DNA of 64,000 bases from Flavobacterium chungbukense. Its GTDB lineage: Bacteria > Bacteroidota > Bacteroidia > Flavobacteriales > Flavobacteriaceae. Shown one piece after another: positions 45,173 to 54,233 of the stretch. The stretch lies in contig NZ_JAJGZV010000003.1 of the NCBI RefSeq assembly GCF_020805785.1, positions 496,001 to 560,000 of the forward strand. Reading direction: 5' to 3'. The notes under the pieces were generated by a model. The model saw only the letters and a list, made by a program, of their open reading frames with translations. It made no database searches and was not told the origin of the DNA. The stretch's first letter is position 1, and each line of letters opens with the position of its first letter. Both the position numbers and the translations under genes were made by a program.

Positions 45173-45245
45173 TATAATATCGATTATATATTTAATCTAG
45201 CTTTTCAATATTAAACAATCTTTTTTGTTTTATTTCTTTTTGTTA

Positions 45246-45406
45246 AGCTTCTGAGAAGCTAAATATTTATAGAAATCGTTTGATTATCAATATTAAAGCT
45301 CCAGCGGAGCGACATCTTTTTTTACAATTATTGTAGATTTCGCTCCTCTGGAGCTCTTTTACATTAAAACAATTTAATTGCTGTAAATATTTCGCTTCTC
45401 CGAAGC
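45246..45406. repeat. REP-like composite palindromic element, copy 2
   Basis: Three palindromes in a row: AGCTTC-TGA-GAAGCT (45246-45260); a 16-bp stem with one mismatch (45297-45312 with 45340-45355; core CTCCAGCGGAGCGA); and GCTTC-TCC-GAAGC (45394-45406). The last two match the element at 7714-7810 in sequence and order. They fill the 428-base gap 45173-45600, which has no reading frame worth calling; the rest is AT-rich. Confidence 0.75.
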
Positions 45407-45600
45407 ATATTACCAACAATACAAAGAAAAAACGAAAATATTTTTTAACTGAATTTTATTACAAAAAAATAAATTTTACCAGTTTACCGCATAAATAATA
45501 TCGTTTACCTCAAACTTTTTACATCGCCTCAATTTCCAATAATTTTACTTCAAAATAGCTGTTAATCATTTAATTGAATAACATTTAAAAAAGCAAAAAA

Positions 45601-46365
45601 ATGGAAAGAAAAGAATTTTTAAGAGGTTTGGGTTTAGTAGGCATTGGTACTTTGGCAATTCCAATCATAAACTCATGCAGCAAAGATGATGATACATCAG
45701 ATTCTTCAGTAGGAACCAATTCTGGTTCTGACACAGGTTCAAGTTCTGGTTCAGGGTCATCTTCAGGAAGCTGTTCCGTTACACCATCAGAAACAGCAGG
45801 ACCGTTTCCAACTATTACACCATCATCTTTAGTAAAATCAAATATAGTGATGGATAGAACAGGCGTGGCTTTTACTATTAAAATCACAATTAAAAACACC
45901 AAAGCAAGTTGTGCTGCGCTAAAAGATGCTATTGTAGATATCTGGCATTGCGACAAAGATGGTTATTATTCAGAATACGGTGGAACCTCGATGCAATCTG
46001 TAAATTACACGTCTTATCACTTTTTGAGAGGAAGACAAACTACAGACGAAAACGGATTAGTTACTTTCACGTCTATTTTTCCAGGATGGTATTCTGGTCG
46101 CGCAACTCATATTCACGTTCATATTTATAACGCGAGCGGAACTTCATTATTGGTAACACAAATTGCGTTCCCAGAAGGAACAAATAGTGCCGTTGCAACA
46201 GTAAACGCATCAACTGCAAATGGTTACACAAAAGGATTGTCTGGTTATACTTATAATGCTTCAGATAATGTGTTTTCAGATTCAGTGGCTAACGAATTAG
46301 GAGCCGTTACCGGAAGTTTGAGTGAAGGTTATGTTTTAACGCATACCATCAACGTATCAAGTTAG
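45601..46365 (+). CDS. Intradiol ring-cleavage dioxygenase-like surface lipoprotein
   Basis: 254 residues. MERKEFLRGLGLVGIGTLAIPIINSC is a lipoprotein signal with Cys26. CSKDDD right after it fits the acidic lipoprotein-export signal of Bacteroidota, so surface exposure is likely. A Ser/Gly-rich linker (residues 32-60) leads to the dioxygenase domain. The Fe(III) ligands of the family are all in place: Tyr122 or Tyr123 (DGYYSEY), Tyr164 (PGWYSG), His170 and His172 (THIHVHI), with Arg143 nearby. Classical members open catechol rings; secreted members are poorly understood. It is the first gene of a three-gene operon with a pirin-like protein. Confidence 0.88.
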   Translation: MERKEFLRGLGLVGIGTLAIPIINSCSKDDDTSDSSVGTNSGSDTGSSSGSGSSSGSCSVTPSETAGPFPTITPSSLVKSNIVMDRTGVAFTIKITIKNTKASCAALKDAIVDIWHCDKDGYYSEYGGTSMQSVNYTSYHFLRGRQTTDENGLVTFTSIFPGWYSGRATHIHVHIYNASGTSLLVTQIAFPEGTNSAVATVNASTANGYTKGLSGYTYNASDNVFSDSVANELGAVTGSLSEGYVLTHTINVSS

Positions 46366-46387
46366 TTCTCTTAAAAATTATTTTACC

Positions 46388-47092
46388 ATGATAGCGCAGA
46401 TTCCAGCACAAATTTATAAGTCAGATTCAAGAGGCATTTTCAATTCAGAAAAGCACAATTGTTTTGCCACTTTTAATTTTGAACAATATCAAGATTTATC
46501 AAGAAATGCATTTGGATCATTAAAGATTTTGAACGAAGTCATACTTGCTCCGCAGCAGCGTATTACTAGATGGATAAAATCGAATACAAATGTGATTATT
46601 CTGCCTTTGTTTGGCGCAATAGAATACAAAGATAGCATTGGTAATGATGAGTTTCTGTGTATAGATCAAATTCGTGTTCTCGCAGCGGATGATGACCTCA
46701 CAGTTGAAATTTTTAATCCGTACGAAAATGAAAACGTGAGTTATTTGGAAATTGAATTTGATATGGGAAGACAATATTTCAAAAACTATTTTCAACAATA
46801 TAAATTCGATTTTAGCTCACATAATAAACTTCATTCTTTATTTGAAGTCGAAAGAGCTTTAGGATTTATCGGATTTTATGATGGAAGAAAAGAAGGAACA
46901 TTTACGTTGAGAAATTCCAAAAACGGACTTTTCGTATTTGTGCTCAATGGAGCTTTTGAAATAGAAAACAGACTCTTAGAAGCCAAAGATGGATTAGCTT
47001 TAAAAGAAACAGAAAAAATCGAATGGGAAGCTCTTTCAGAAAATGCAATTCTAATGATGATTGAAGTTCCATTAAAAGCACTTAATTCATGA
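46388..47092 (+). CDS. Pirin-like bicupin protein
   Basis: 234 residues with two cupin-like halves. The N-terminal half has the pirin-type order FGSLKILNEVILAPQQRITRW... NVIILPLFGAIEYKDS... DQIRVLAADDDLTVEIFNPY. However, the metal-binding histidines usual in pirin (HPHRGFET) are missing, so the quercetinase activity reported for some relatives is doubtful here. The C-terminal half (LRNSKNGLFVFVLNGAFEIENRLLEAKDGLALKE) is the second cupin barrel. It starts 22 bases after the dioxygenase gene and overlaps the next gene by four bases. Confidence 0.75.
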   Translation: MIAQIPAQIYKSDSRGIFNSEKHNCFATFNFEQYQDLSRNAFGSLKILNEVILAPQQRITRWIKSNTNVIILPLFGAIEYKDSIGNDEFLCIDQIRVLAADDDLTVEIFNPYENENVSYLEIEFDMGRQYFKNYFQQYKFDFSSHNKLHSLFEVERALGFIGFYDGRKEGTFTLRNSKNGLFVFVLNGAFEIENRLLEAKDGLALKETEKIEWEALSENAILMMIEVPLKALNS

Positions 47093-47592
47093 AGATTACT
47101 AAAATAAAGCTAGCATATCGCATTGTAATCGATAAATCGTCTTCATTTCTATGGGATAAATATGTCTTTGAAGATACTTTTAAAGAATATCAAATGCAGA
47201 GTCAGCAGTTCAATTCAGCTGCAAATTCGAAGAATACTTTTAGAGAATTACTGAGCGAAAACGAAAAAGCCAATCAACTGCATTTCTTAACCGGAATTGC
47301 CGCAAGCGGTTATGTAGAGCAGTTAAAAGGCAACTTTCATCGCGTTGCAGACGTGTTGGGAAACAACTATTTCCCATTTGTCAACTATCAGTTAGATATC
47401 ATAAACACAGACATAACAGATTCGTCAAAACATAAAATCGGCATCACTTTTTATTCGCCTTTATTACATTATTTCGGAATTATCGAAGGAAACTATTTGG
47501 TTTCTAAAAACATTGAAAACAAAAACGAATATGAAACTCTTATGTTTCCCGTTCAGCATAATTTATCTATCTGTTATATTCAGACAGAATAG
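47089..47592 (+). CDS. Cytoplasmic protein of unknown function
   Basis: 167 residues with no signal peptide or membrane segment. Recognisable traits are aromatic-rich strands (YFPFVNYQLDIINTDI, KIGITFYSPLLHYFGIIEGNYLVSKN) and the motif GNFHRVADVLGNNYFP. No known family is recognised. It is coupled to the pirin-like gene by an ATGA overlap (47089-47092) and followed by a strong terminator, so it belongs to the dioxygenase operon. Confidence 0.7.
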   Translation: MKITKIKLAYRIVIDKSSSFLWDKYVFEDTFKEYQMQSQQFNSAANSKNTFRELLSENEKANQLHFLTGIAASGYVEQLKGNFHRVADVLGNNYFPFVNYQLDIINTDITDSSKHKIGITFYSPLLHYFGIIEGNYLVSKNIENKNEYETLMFPVQHNLSICYIQTE

Positions 47593-47636
47593 TAATTGAA
47601 CCTCCAAAAACAAAAAATAATCTATTTCATTTTTTA

Positions 47637-47673
47637 CCTTTTCTGTTTTTCTGTTGACAGAAAAGGTTTTTTT
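47637..47673 (+). terminator. Rho-independent terminator of the dioxygenase operon
   Basis: CCTTTTCTG (47637-47645) pairs with CAGAAAAGG (47658-47666), followed by seven T. Confidence 0.88.
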
Positions 47674-47813
47674 ATGTAAGAGAATATAGAATCTCTATCC
47701 AAAAATTGCTTTTAATCTTAAATAAATCAATTTTTTTGTAAATTTATAACGTTTTCGTTCTTTTTATGGCTTCTTTTTTAGTTTATCCGAATTTATTAGA
47801 AGTCTAAAAGTCT

Positions 47814-47821
47814 TATATTTG
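47814..47821 (+). promoter_or_regulatory. -7 element of pgk
   Basis: TATATTTG matches TAnnTTTG exactly, 35 bases before the pgk ATG. No TTG lies at ideal spacing. Confidence 0.55.
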
Positions 47822-47855
47822 TTTTTCTTTCTAAAAAAACTAAAAAATATCAAAG

Positions 47856-49043
47856 ATGAAAACTTTAAACGATTTCGATTTTAAAAATAAAAAAGCAATT
47901 ATCCGTGTAGACTTTAATGTGCCGTTGGATGAGAATTTTAATGTAACTGATACGACACGTATTGAAGCAGCTAAACCTACAATTGATGCTATCTTAGCAC
48001 AAGGCGGAAGCGTAATTTTAATGTCGCATTTAGGAAGACCAAAAGGAGCAGAAGAGAAATATTCTCTAAAACATATTTTAAGTACAGCTTCTGATATTTT
48101 AGGAGTTCCAGTAAAATTTGCTGAAAACTGCGTTGGAGAAGCAGCTCAAGCAGCAGCAAAAGATTTAAAACCAGGTGAAGTTTTATTATTAGAAAATTTA
48201 CGTTTTCATGCTGAAGAAGAAGCTGGAGATGTAGCTTTCGCTAAAGAATTAGCTTCTCTTGGAGATATTTATGTAAACGATGCATTTGGTACTGCTCACA
48301 GAGCGCACGCTTCGACTACAATTATCGCACAATTTTTTCCAAACGATAAAACTTTTGGAACATTATTAGCTAAAGAAATTGAAAGTTTAAATAAAGTACT
48401 AAAAAACAGCGAAAAACCTGTAACTGCGGTTCTTGGTGGTTCTAAAGTTTCTTCAAAAATTACGGTTATCGAAAATATCTTAGATAAAGTAGATCACATG
48501 ATTATTGGTGGAGGAATGACATTTACTTTCATTAAAGCGCAAGGTGGAAAAATCGGTGAGTCTATCTGTGAAGATGACAAATTAGATTTAGCTTTAGAAA
48601 TCTTAAGATTAGCAAAAGAAAAAGGAGTACAAGTTCATATTCCAGTTGATGTTATTGCTGCTGACGATTTCTCAAACACTGCAAATACTCAGGTTGTTGA
48701 TGTAACTGCAATTCCTGACGGATGGCAAGGTTTAGATGCAGGTCCAAAATCTTTAGAAAACTTCAAAAAAGTAATTTTAGAGTCAAAAACAATTCTTTGG
48801 AATGGTCCATTAGGTGTCTTTGAAATGGAAACTTTCTCTAAAGGAACAATCGCTTTAGGAGATTATATTGCAGAAGCGACAGAAAATGGAGCATTTTCAT
48901 TAGTTGGAGGTGGAGATTCTGTTGCGGCTGTAAAACAGTTCGGATTTGAAGATAAAATGAGCTATGTTTCTACTGGTGGTGGGGCAATGCTAGAAATGTT
49001 AGAGGGAAGAATTTTACCTGGAATTCAAGCGATTTTAGACTAA
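47856..49043 (+). CDS. pgk: Phosphoglycerate kinase
   Basis: 395 residues. Transfers phosphate between 1,3-bisphosphoglycerate and ADP in glycolysis and gluconeogenesis. The N-terminal signature [16 protein letters not shown] (residues 17-32) is present, with the substrate basic patch SHLGRPKG and LLLENLRFH. The [15 protein letters not shown] hinge strand follows. The C-domain nucleotide site is complete ([20 protein letters not shown], and [12 protein letters not shown]...[13 protein letters not shown] at the end). The length is normal. It is a single gene with its own promoter and no clear terminator. Confidence 0.98.
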   Translation: MKTLNDFDFKNKKAIIRVDFNVPLDENFNVTDTTRIEAAKPTIDAILAQGGSVILMSHLGRPKGAEEKYSLKHILSTASDILGVPVKFAENCVGEAAQAAAKDLKPGEVLLLENLRFHAEEEAGDVAFAKELASLGDIYVNDAFGTAHRAHASTTIIAQFFPNDKTFGTLLAKEIESLNKVLKNSEKPVTAVLGGSKVSSKITVIENILDKVDHMIIGGGMTFTFIKAQGGKIGESICEDDKLDLALEILRLAKEKGVQVHIPVDVIAADDFSNTANTQVVDVTAIPDGWQGLDAGPKSLENFKKVILESKTILWNGPLGVFEMETFSKGTIALGDYIAEATENGAFSLVGGGDSVAAVKQFGFEDKMSYVSTGGGAMLEMLEGRILPGIQAILD

Positions 49044-49153
49044 AATATCACAATTAACATTTTTTTAATTAGTTTTCTTCGATAAAGAACTTATTTTTGC
49101 AAAAGTACACTTCTTGTAATTATTTGAATTACAGAATTTTAAAAAAATGTTAT

Positions 49154-50971
49154 ATGATTGTAAGGAAATTATCATTAGTGGTTTCTGCTTTCTTTACGAT
49201 GGCTGCCTTTTCACAAGAAACAGCATCGAATTTTGAAAGTAAGCCCGAAGTTAAGGTAACATATTTAGACTCTATAAAAAGTACATTCAAAAAAAATGAA
49301 CTAGCTTCAAAAGTAGATAGTTTATGGATGAACGAATTAGTAAGTCTAGATATATATGAAGACCTGACCAAAGACATTCAAACTATCAACAAAGACGTTA
49401 CGGTTGATGAAGAATTGCCAACAGAATTACTAAAACAGCGTTTGGCAGCAATGAATGAGAAATCACCTTTTGAGATTGAATACAATCAAGGTTTAGAAAA
49501 TATAATAAAGTCATTTCTTAAGAACCGTAAAAAATCGTTTTCTCGATTAATGGCTTTATCAGAATATTATTTCCCAATCTTTGAGGAAGCTTTTGCCAAA
49601 CAAAATGTTCCTTTGGAAATAAAATATTTAGCTGTTGTAGAATCTGCTTTAAATCCTAAAGCAGTTTCTAGAATGGGCGCCACGGGACTTTGGCAATTTA
49701 TGTACGGAACCGGAAAACAATACGCTTTAAAAATCGATTCATATATCGATGAAAGAAGCGATCCTCTTAAAGCTACAGCTGCATGTTCTGAATACATGAC
49801 CAAAATGTACAATATTTTTGGCGACTGGGAACTGGTTTTAGCTTCTTACAATTCAGGACCAGGAAATGTTACCAAAGCAATTCGTCGCTCTGGCGGAAAA
49901 ACAAAATACTGGGATATTCGTAATTATCTTCCAAAAGAAACTCAAGGTTATGTGCCGGCTTTCTTGGCAACAATGTACCTTTTCGAATACCACAAAGAAC
50001 ACGGAATCAATCCGGAAAGAGCGGTTGTCAAAAACTTCGAAACGGATACGGTTTGTGTAAAAAATCAAATGTCTTTCAAACAGATTGCCGATTTATTAGA
50101 TATGCCACAATCTCAAATTCAGCTTTTAAATCCTTCTTATAAAATGGGAGTTGTTCCGTTTTATCAAGGAGAACAGCATTTCATTCGTCTTCCAAAAGAT
50201 AAAGTAGCAACATTTGTTTCTAATGAACCTCAGATTTATGCTTATGTTAAGCACGATTCTGAAATGAAATCTACTTCATCAAGATTAGCAGTAAAATATG
50301 CTCCAAAAGCAAAACCTGCAACAGCAAAACCTGCAGCTATCGAGAACAGTGATTTCGAATTTTATAAAGTTAGAAAAGGAGATAATTTAGGAGCAATTGC
50401 TTCTAAATACAATGTAAGCACGGCAGAACTAAAAAAATGGAATAATTTAAAAACAAATTCTGTTGCGATTGGAAGAAATCTGAAAATTAAAACTGACGAA
50501 GAAACTCATGTTAAATCTACTTCAATCATTGATAAAAGAGAAGAAGCTATTGCAGCAGCAGATGAAAAATCAAAGCCAGGAGCTGTTGATATGGATTACG
50601 TTGTGACAGCTGGAGATAATTTAGGTAGCATCGCAAAGAAATTCGGTACGACTATTGCGGAGTTAAAAGAACTTAATAATCTAACTTCAAATAATATTGG
50701 TTTAGGAAAAACTCTTATTATTTCGAAAGCAGCGATAATTATTGAAGAACCTGCTACAGTAACAACAGCAATTGCATCAAACTCGGTTGATTCATTTAAG
50801 AAAAAAGCAGTTTCTAAAAACGTTGGAGAAGATTATTACGTTAAAAAAGGAGACTCTTTATACAGTATTTCTAAAAAATATCCTGGAGTAACAATTTCAG
50901 ATATTAAAAAATGGAATGGTATTAAAGATGAAGATATTAAACCGGGAATGAAACTTAAAATAAACGGATAA
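49154..50971 (+). CDS. Membrane-bound lytic murein transglycosylase D-like protein with three LysM domains
   Basis: 605 residues from the ATG at 49154, which opens the signal peptide MIVRKLSLVVSAFFTMAAFSQ; the longer frame from 49097 adds a non-signal leader. The SLT domain carries the catalytic Glu in VVESALNPKAVSRMGATGLWQFM (about residue 162) and ASYNSGPGNVTKAIRRSGG further on. Three LysM repeats bind peptidoglycan (starting FYKVRKGDNLGAIA, DYVVTAGDNLGSIA and DYYVKKGDSLYSIS). The enzyme cuts the glycan backbone, giving 1,6-anhydro ends. It stands 110 bases after pgk and 47 before the DUF4837 gene. Confidence 0.93.
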   Translation: MIVRKLSLVVSAFFTMAAFSQETASNFESKPEVKVTYLDSIKSTFKKNELASKVDSLWMNELVSLDIYEDLTKDIQTINKDVTVDEELPTELLKQRLAAMNEKSPFEIEYNQGLENIIKSFLKNRKKSFSRLMALSEYYFPIFEEAFAKQNVPLEIKYLAVVESALNPKAVSRMGATGLWQFMYGTGKQYALKIDSYIDERSDPLKATAACSEYMTKMYNIFGDWELVLASYNSGPGNVTKAIRRSGGKTKYWDIRNYLPKETQGYVPAFLATMYLFEYHKEHGINPERAVVKNFETDTVCVKNQMSFKQIADLLDMPQSQIQLLNPSYKMGVVPFYQGEQHFIRLPKDKVATFVSNEPQIYAYVKHDSEMKSTSSRLAVKYAPKAKPATAKPAAIENSDFEFYKVRKGDNLGAIASKYNVSTAELKKWNNLKTNSVAIGRNLKIKTDEETHVKSTSIIDKREEAIAAADEKSKPGAVDMDYVVTAGDNLGSIAKKFGTTIAELKELNNLTSNNIGLGKTLIISKAAIIIEEPATVTTAIASNSVDSFKKKAVSKNVGEDYYVKKGDSLYSISKKYPGVTISDIKKWNGIKDEDIKPGMKLKING

Positions 50972-50986
50972 ATACAAAATCTTATT

Positions 50987-50994
50987 TAAATTTG
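50987..50994 (+). promoter_or_regulatory. -7 element before the DUF4837 gene
   Basis: TAAATTTG matches TAnnTTTG, 25 bases ahead of the ATG at 51019. It suggests the lipoprotein gene has its own promoter in addition to any read-through. Confidence 0.4.
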
Positions 50995-51018
50995 GGTTTT
51001 ATTTCATAAATTAAGAAA

Positions 51019-51987
51019 ATGAATAAAACCCATTTTTTATTGCTATTGCTTCCATTTTTTCTGATTTCGTGCTTTAAAGGCGAAAAACAAAACGAAACGG
51101 TTTCAGGAAAAACAAATACTATTTCGGTCATAATTGATGATCAGTTGTGGTATGGTGAAGTGGGTGATAGTATTCGAAATAAATTTGCTTCGCCAGTTCT
51201 TGGACTTACACAGGAAGAACCACTTTTTACCATCAATCAATATCCTGCTAGGCTATTAGAAGGCTTTGTTACCGATAGCCGAAGCATTATTGTGGTAAAA
51301 AAAGCACCAGTCGATAAATTCGAAATCATTCGAAACAAAGCTTTGCCGCACAATACTTTTCGCATTTACGGAAAATCTGTAGATGATCTTATCTGTAGTA
51401 TCGAATTAAATTCTGCTCAAATTATAAAAGAAATTCACGACGCAGAAATCCAAAAAATTCAAGAAGACAATAGTACTTCGTTACTGAATAAAGCCATCAT
51501 AAAGAATAAATTTCATATTAATATTCAAATACCGACGGGTTACGAATATATGCTTCACAAAAAGAAATTTATTTGGCTGAAAAAAGAAATCATTAGTGGA
51601 AACACTAGTTTATTGCTGTATCAGATTCCTCTTAACAACTTTAAAAAGAAAAAAGATGTCATAAATGCTATTGTAAAAATGCGCGATTCGGTTGGAAAAT
51701 ACATTCAAGGGCGCGAACAAAATACACAAATGATCACCAGTGAAGCGTATGCACCGTATTTTTCAAAAGTAGAATTAGACAACAAAGAAGCGTATGAAAC
51801 AAAAGGAACTTGGGAATTAAAAAATGATTTTATGACAGGACCTTTTATTAATTATGCCATCTTAGACGAAACCTTCAATCGAGTTTTAGTAATCGAAGGA
51901 TTCTGCTATTCTCCTTCACATCAAGAACGTGACTTAATGTTGCAGCTTGAAGCAATCATCAAAACAGTCAAAATCGATAAACGATAA
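51019..51987 (+). CDS. DUF4837-family lipoprotein
   Basis: 322 residues. Lipoprotein signal MNKTHFLLLLLPFFLISC with the lipobox cysteine at position 18. The domain starts with SVIIDDQLWYGEVGDSIRNKFASPVLGLTQEEPLFTINQYP, the opening typical of the Bacteroidota DUF4837 family. A second half opens near residue 172 (IPTGYEYMLHKKKFIWLKKEI). No function is known for the family. It sits behind a lytic transglycosylase, which hints at envelope work but does not prove it. Confidence 0.8.
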   Translation: MNKTHFLLLLLPFFLISCFKGEKQNETVSGKTNTISVIIDDQLWYGEVGDSIRNKFASPVLGLTQEEPLFTINQYPARLLEGFVTDSRSIIVVKKAPVDKFEIIRNKALPHNTFRIYGKSVDDLICSIELNSAQIIKEIHDAEIQKIQEDNSTSLLNKAIIKNKFHINIQIPTGYEYMLHKKKFIWLKKEIISGNTSLLLYQIPLNNFKKKKDVINAIVKMRDSVGKYIQGREQNTQMITSEAYAPYFSKVELDNKEAYETKGTWELKNDFMTGPFINYAILDETFNRVLVIEGFCYSPSHQERDLMLQLEAIIKTVKIDKR

Positions 51988-51993
51988 GAAATC

Positions 51994-52108
51994 TTGTTTC
52001 GAGTTTGAAGTTTCAAGTTGATCTATAAGATAATAGCGTTCTTCTCGTAATCCTTTGTGAACTTTGCGGTTAAATAGCAAAGTATATAAAACCTGAAACT
52101 TGAAACAA
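51994..52108. repeat. Composite intergenic repeat
   Basis: TTGTTTCGAGTTTGAAG (51994-52010) is inversely repeated as CCTGAAACTTGAAACAA (52092-52108) with a few mismatches. In between lies CCTTTGTGAACTTTGCGGT (52052-52070), of the same word family as the repeats around the GxxExxY gene. It is non-coding. Confidence 0.5.
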
Positions 52109-52153
52109 AAAAATCCGTAACTTTATTCGTAACAAACATAAAAACAATTAGTT

Positions 52154-52795
52154 ATGAAAAAAGTAACCACCGCATTAGCAATGATAACGTTGTGTTTTAT
52201 TTCCTGTAAAAAAGAAGTAAAGACCGAAGTTACAACCGTTGCAGATTCTGTTGCCGTTAAAACGGAAGAACCACTTATTGAAGAACCGGTAGATTCTGCA
52301 GCACAAATGAAAGCTTGGCAAGAATACGCAACGCCTGGAAATCCGCATAAAATGATGGCAGACGAAGTTGGGACTTGGAACTGCGATATGACTTTCTGGT
52401 ATGAACCAAATGGAAAACCAGAAAAAGCAAATTCTGTAGCCGTTATCAGAATGATTTTAGGAGGTCGTTATCAAGAATCAGATTATAAAGGAACCATGAT
52501 GGGACAGCCTTTTGAAGGAAAAAGTACTTTAGCCTACAACAATGCCAGCGAAGAATATACCACAACTTTTATAGACAATATGGGAACTGGAATGATGGTT
52601 GCCATGGGAAAATACGATGAAAGTAAAAAGAGTATGGAATTCAAAGGAGAAATGGTAAATCCCGTTAATGGTAAAAAAACACCTTACCGAGAAGTGTATA
52701 CGATTGTTGATCCAAAAACAAGAAAAATGGAAATGTACGATGTCAAAAATGGCTCAGAATATAAAAGCATGGAAATTGTAATGACAAAAAAATAG
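52154..52795 (+). CDS. DUF1579-family lipoprotein
   Basis: 213 residues. Lipoprotein signal MKKVTTALAMITLCFISC, then a Glu/Val-rich spacer. The DUF1579 domain follows from about residue 55 (MMADEVGTWNCDMTFWYEPNGKP, RMILGGRYQESDYKGTMMGQPFEGKSTLAYNN, GMMVAMGKYDESKKSMEFKGEM). The fold is lipocalin-like; no ligand or reaction is known. It appears monocistronic, flanked on both sides by repeat-rich intergenic DNA. A near-match to the -7 box (TAACTTTA) lies about 30 bases upstream. Confidence 0.82.
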   Translation: MKKVTTALAMITLCFISCKKEVKTEVTTVADSVAVKTEEPLIEEPVDSAAQMKAWQEYATPGNPHKMMADEVGTWNCDMTFWYEPNGKPEKANSVAVIRMILGGRYQESDYKGTMMGQPFEGKSTLAYNNASEEYTTTFIDNMGTGMMVAMGKYDESKKSMEFKGEMVNPVNGKKTPYREVYTIVDPKTRKMEMYDVKNGSEYKSMEIVMTKK

Positions 52796-52806
52796 TTTTC
52801 TATTTA

Positions 52807-52838
52807 GAAACAAAGAAACAAAGAAACAAAGAAACAAA
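52807..52838 (+). repeat. Tandem octamer repeat and dispersed words
   Basis: Four perfect copies of GAAACAAA, directly followed by TTGCAAAGGCACAAAGGC. A related inverted word (GTGCCTTTGTGGC) lies at about 52944-52957. The whole 177-base gap between the DUF1579 and ElaA genes appears built from such words and encodes nothing. Confidence 0.6.
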
Positions 52839-52972
52839 GTTGCAAAGGCACAAAGGCTTATTTCTAAGAGATATAGATTTGTGTCTTTTCGATTTATGTA
52901 AAAAACTTTATCACAGCTAAAAAATAATATAACTTAGTATCTTCGTGCCTTTGTGGCAAAAAACAAGGAAGA

Positions 52973-53419
52973 ATGGAATTAGAATGGAAAATAAAGCCGT
53001 TTGAGGCATTAAATGTAAATGAGCTATATGATTTGCTCAAACTTAGAAGTGAAATCTTTGTAGTGGAGCAAAACTGTGTTTATTTGGATCTTGATGGCAA
53101 AGACAAAAAAGCTTTACACCTAATGGGAGAATATGAAGGCAAAATTGTTGCGTATTCGCGTTTATTCGATGCAGGAATTAGTTTTGATAACGCTTCAATC
53201 GGAAGGGTGGTTGTCGACGCGAATTACAGAGACAAAAAATGGGGACATGAATTAATGCAAGTCGCAATTGCTGAAATTAAATCCAATTTTGGAAAAGATA
53301 AAATAACAATTGGAGCGCAATTGTATTTAAAGAAATTCTACGAAAGCCACGGTTTTGTGCAGACGAGCGAAATGTATTTAGAGGATGATATTGAACACAT
53401 TGAGATGATACGAGGCTAA
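52973..53419 (+). CDS. ElaA-like GNAT acetyltransferase
   Basis: 148 residues. The ElaA signature LYDLLKLRSEIFVVEQNCVYLDLDGKDKKALHL spans about residues 18-50. The acetyl-CoA loop GRVVVDANYRDKKWGHELM follows near 79-97; the usual Q/RxxGxG is changed to RDKKWGH, which keeps the second glycine only. The final strand (KFYESHGFVQTSEMYLEDDIEH) is typical. The substrate is unknown. The gene faces the minus-strand OmpA gene, with only seven bases between their stops. Confidence 0.87.
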   Translation: MELEWKIKPFEALNVNELYDLLKLRSEIFVVEQNCVYLDLDGKDKKALHLMGEYEGKIVAYSRLFDAGISFDNASIGRVVVDANYRDKKWGHELMQVAIAEIKSNFGKDKITIGAQLYLKKFYESHGFVQTSEMYLEDDIEHIEMIRG

Positions 53420-53426
53420 AAAAGTT

Positions 53427-54230
53427 CTAGATAGCAGTAATCAGAAATTCTACCCGCCGATCATACTTATTACCTTTTTTCAGCGGATATTTATTCCCAC
53501 ATCCAATATAGGTCATACGGCTTTTGGAGATTTTTTTGGAAATTAAATAATGAAAAACCGTTTTGGCTCGATTCCAAGAAAGTCTTCTTTCTTTTGTATC
53601 TCGGTCGATGCCATCGCTGTAAATTTCTGGGGTACAGCAGACATGTCCACGAATTTCAAACTTTAGATTTTGATATTTTTGAAGTGTTACGGCAACTTTG
53701 TCCAGTTCTTTCTTTGCAATTTGAGTTAGTTTGGCACTTCCAATATTAAAAAGAATGGATTCCAGATAAACTCGATCTCCAACTTTTAATTGGTCTTTAA
53801 AGGACGCAACAACTCCTTTTCCTAATGGATCTTTCTTAACAACTATTAAATCGACCCGCCGATTAAGTAAACGGGTTTCGTTAAGATTTGCTACCGTATC
53901 ATGCTGTAAAACAATTCGTCCTCTTCCCTCGAGAATTAGGATTTTACTTTTTTTGAATCCATAACCAACTAAAAGATTCTGGATTTTATTGGCTCGTTTA
54001 TTCGATAATCTAAAATTGTACTGATCTGTTCCTCGGTCATCGCAATAGCCATAAATCTGTATAGACTGTACCTGAGAGGTGTCTATGTTTTTTATAAAGT
54101 CCGAAACAACATTTATCTGTTTGTCTGTTAAATCATACCTGTCAAATTCAAAATAAATGGTTTCAACAGGTTTTTGTTGCGCCGATACTGTATAAAATGA
54201 GAAAAGAAGTATGGCAAGATTTAACTTCAT
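53427..54230 (-). CDS. Secreted protein with two tandem OmpA-like domains
   Basis: 267 residues. Signal peptide MKLNLAILLFSFYTVSAQ. The first OmpA-like domain spans about 22-135 (TIYFEFDRYDLTDKQINVVSDFI, IQIYGYCDDRGTDQYNFRLSNKRANKI, NETRLLNRRVDLIV). The second spans 150-267 (ESILFNIGSAKLTQIAKKEL, FEIRGHVCCTPE, RRLSWNRAKTVFHYLISKKI, NKYDRRVEFLI). Such domains bind diaminopimelate in peptidoglycan; two in a row without a membrane barrel or lipid anchor is uncommon. It follows the S41 protease gene by three bases, so they are probably one operon. Confidence 0.85.
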   Translation of the reverse strand: MKLNLAILLFSFYTVSAQQKPVETIYFEFDRYDLTDKQINVVSDFIKNIDTSQVQSIQIYGYCDDRGTDQYNFRLSNKRANKIQNLLVGYGFKKSKILILEGRGRIVLQHDTVANLNETRLLNRRVDLIVVKKDPLGKGVVASFKDQLKVGDRVYLESILFNIGSAKLTQIAKKELDKVAVTLQKYQNLKFEIRGHVCCTPEIYSDGIDRDTKERRLSWNRAKTVFHYLISKKISKSRMTYIGCGNKYPLKKGNKYDRRVEFLITAI

Positions 54231-54233
54231 TCA

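Noticed and set aside
49097..49153. Longer N-terminus for the lytic transglycosylase
   Set aside because: It adds a non-hydrophobic leader before a normal signal peptide, so the ATG at 49154 is preferred.
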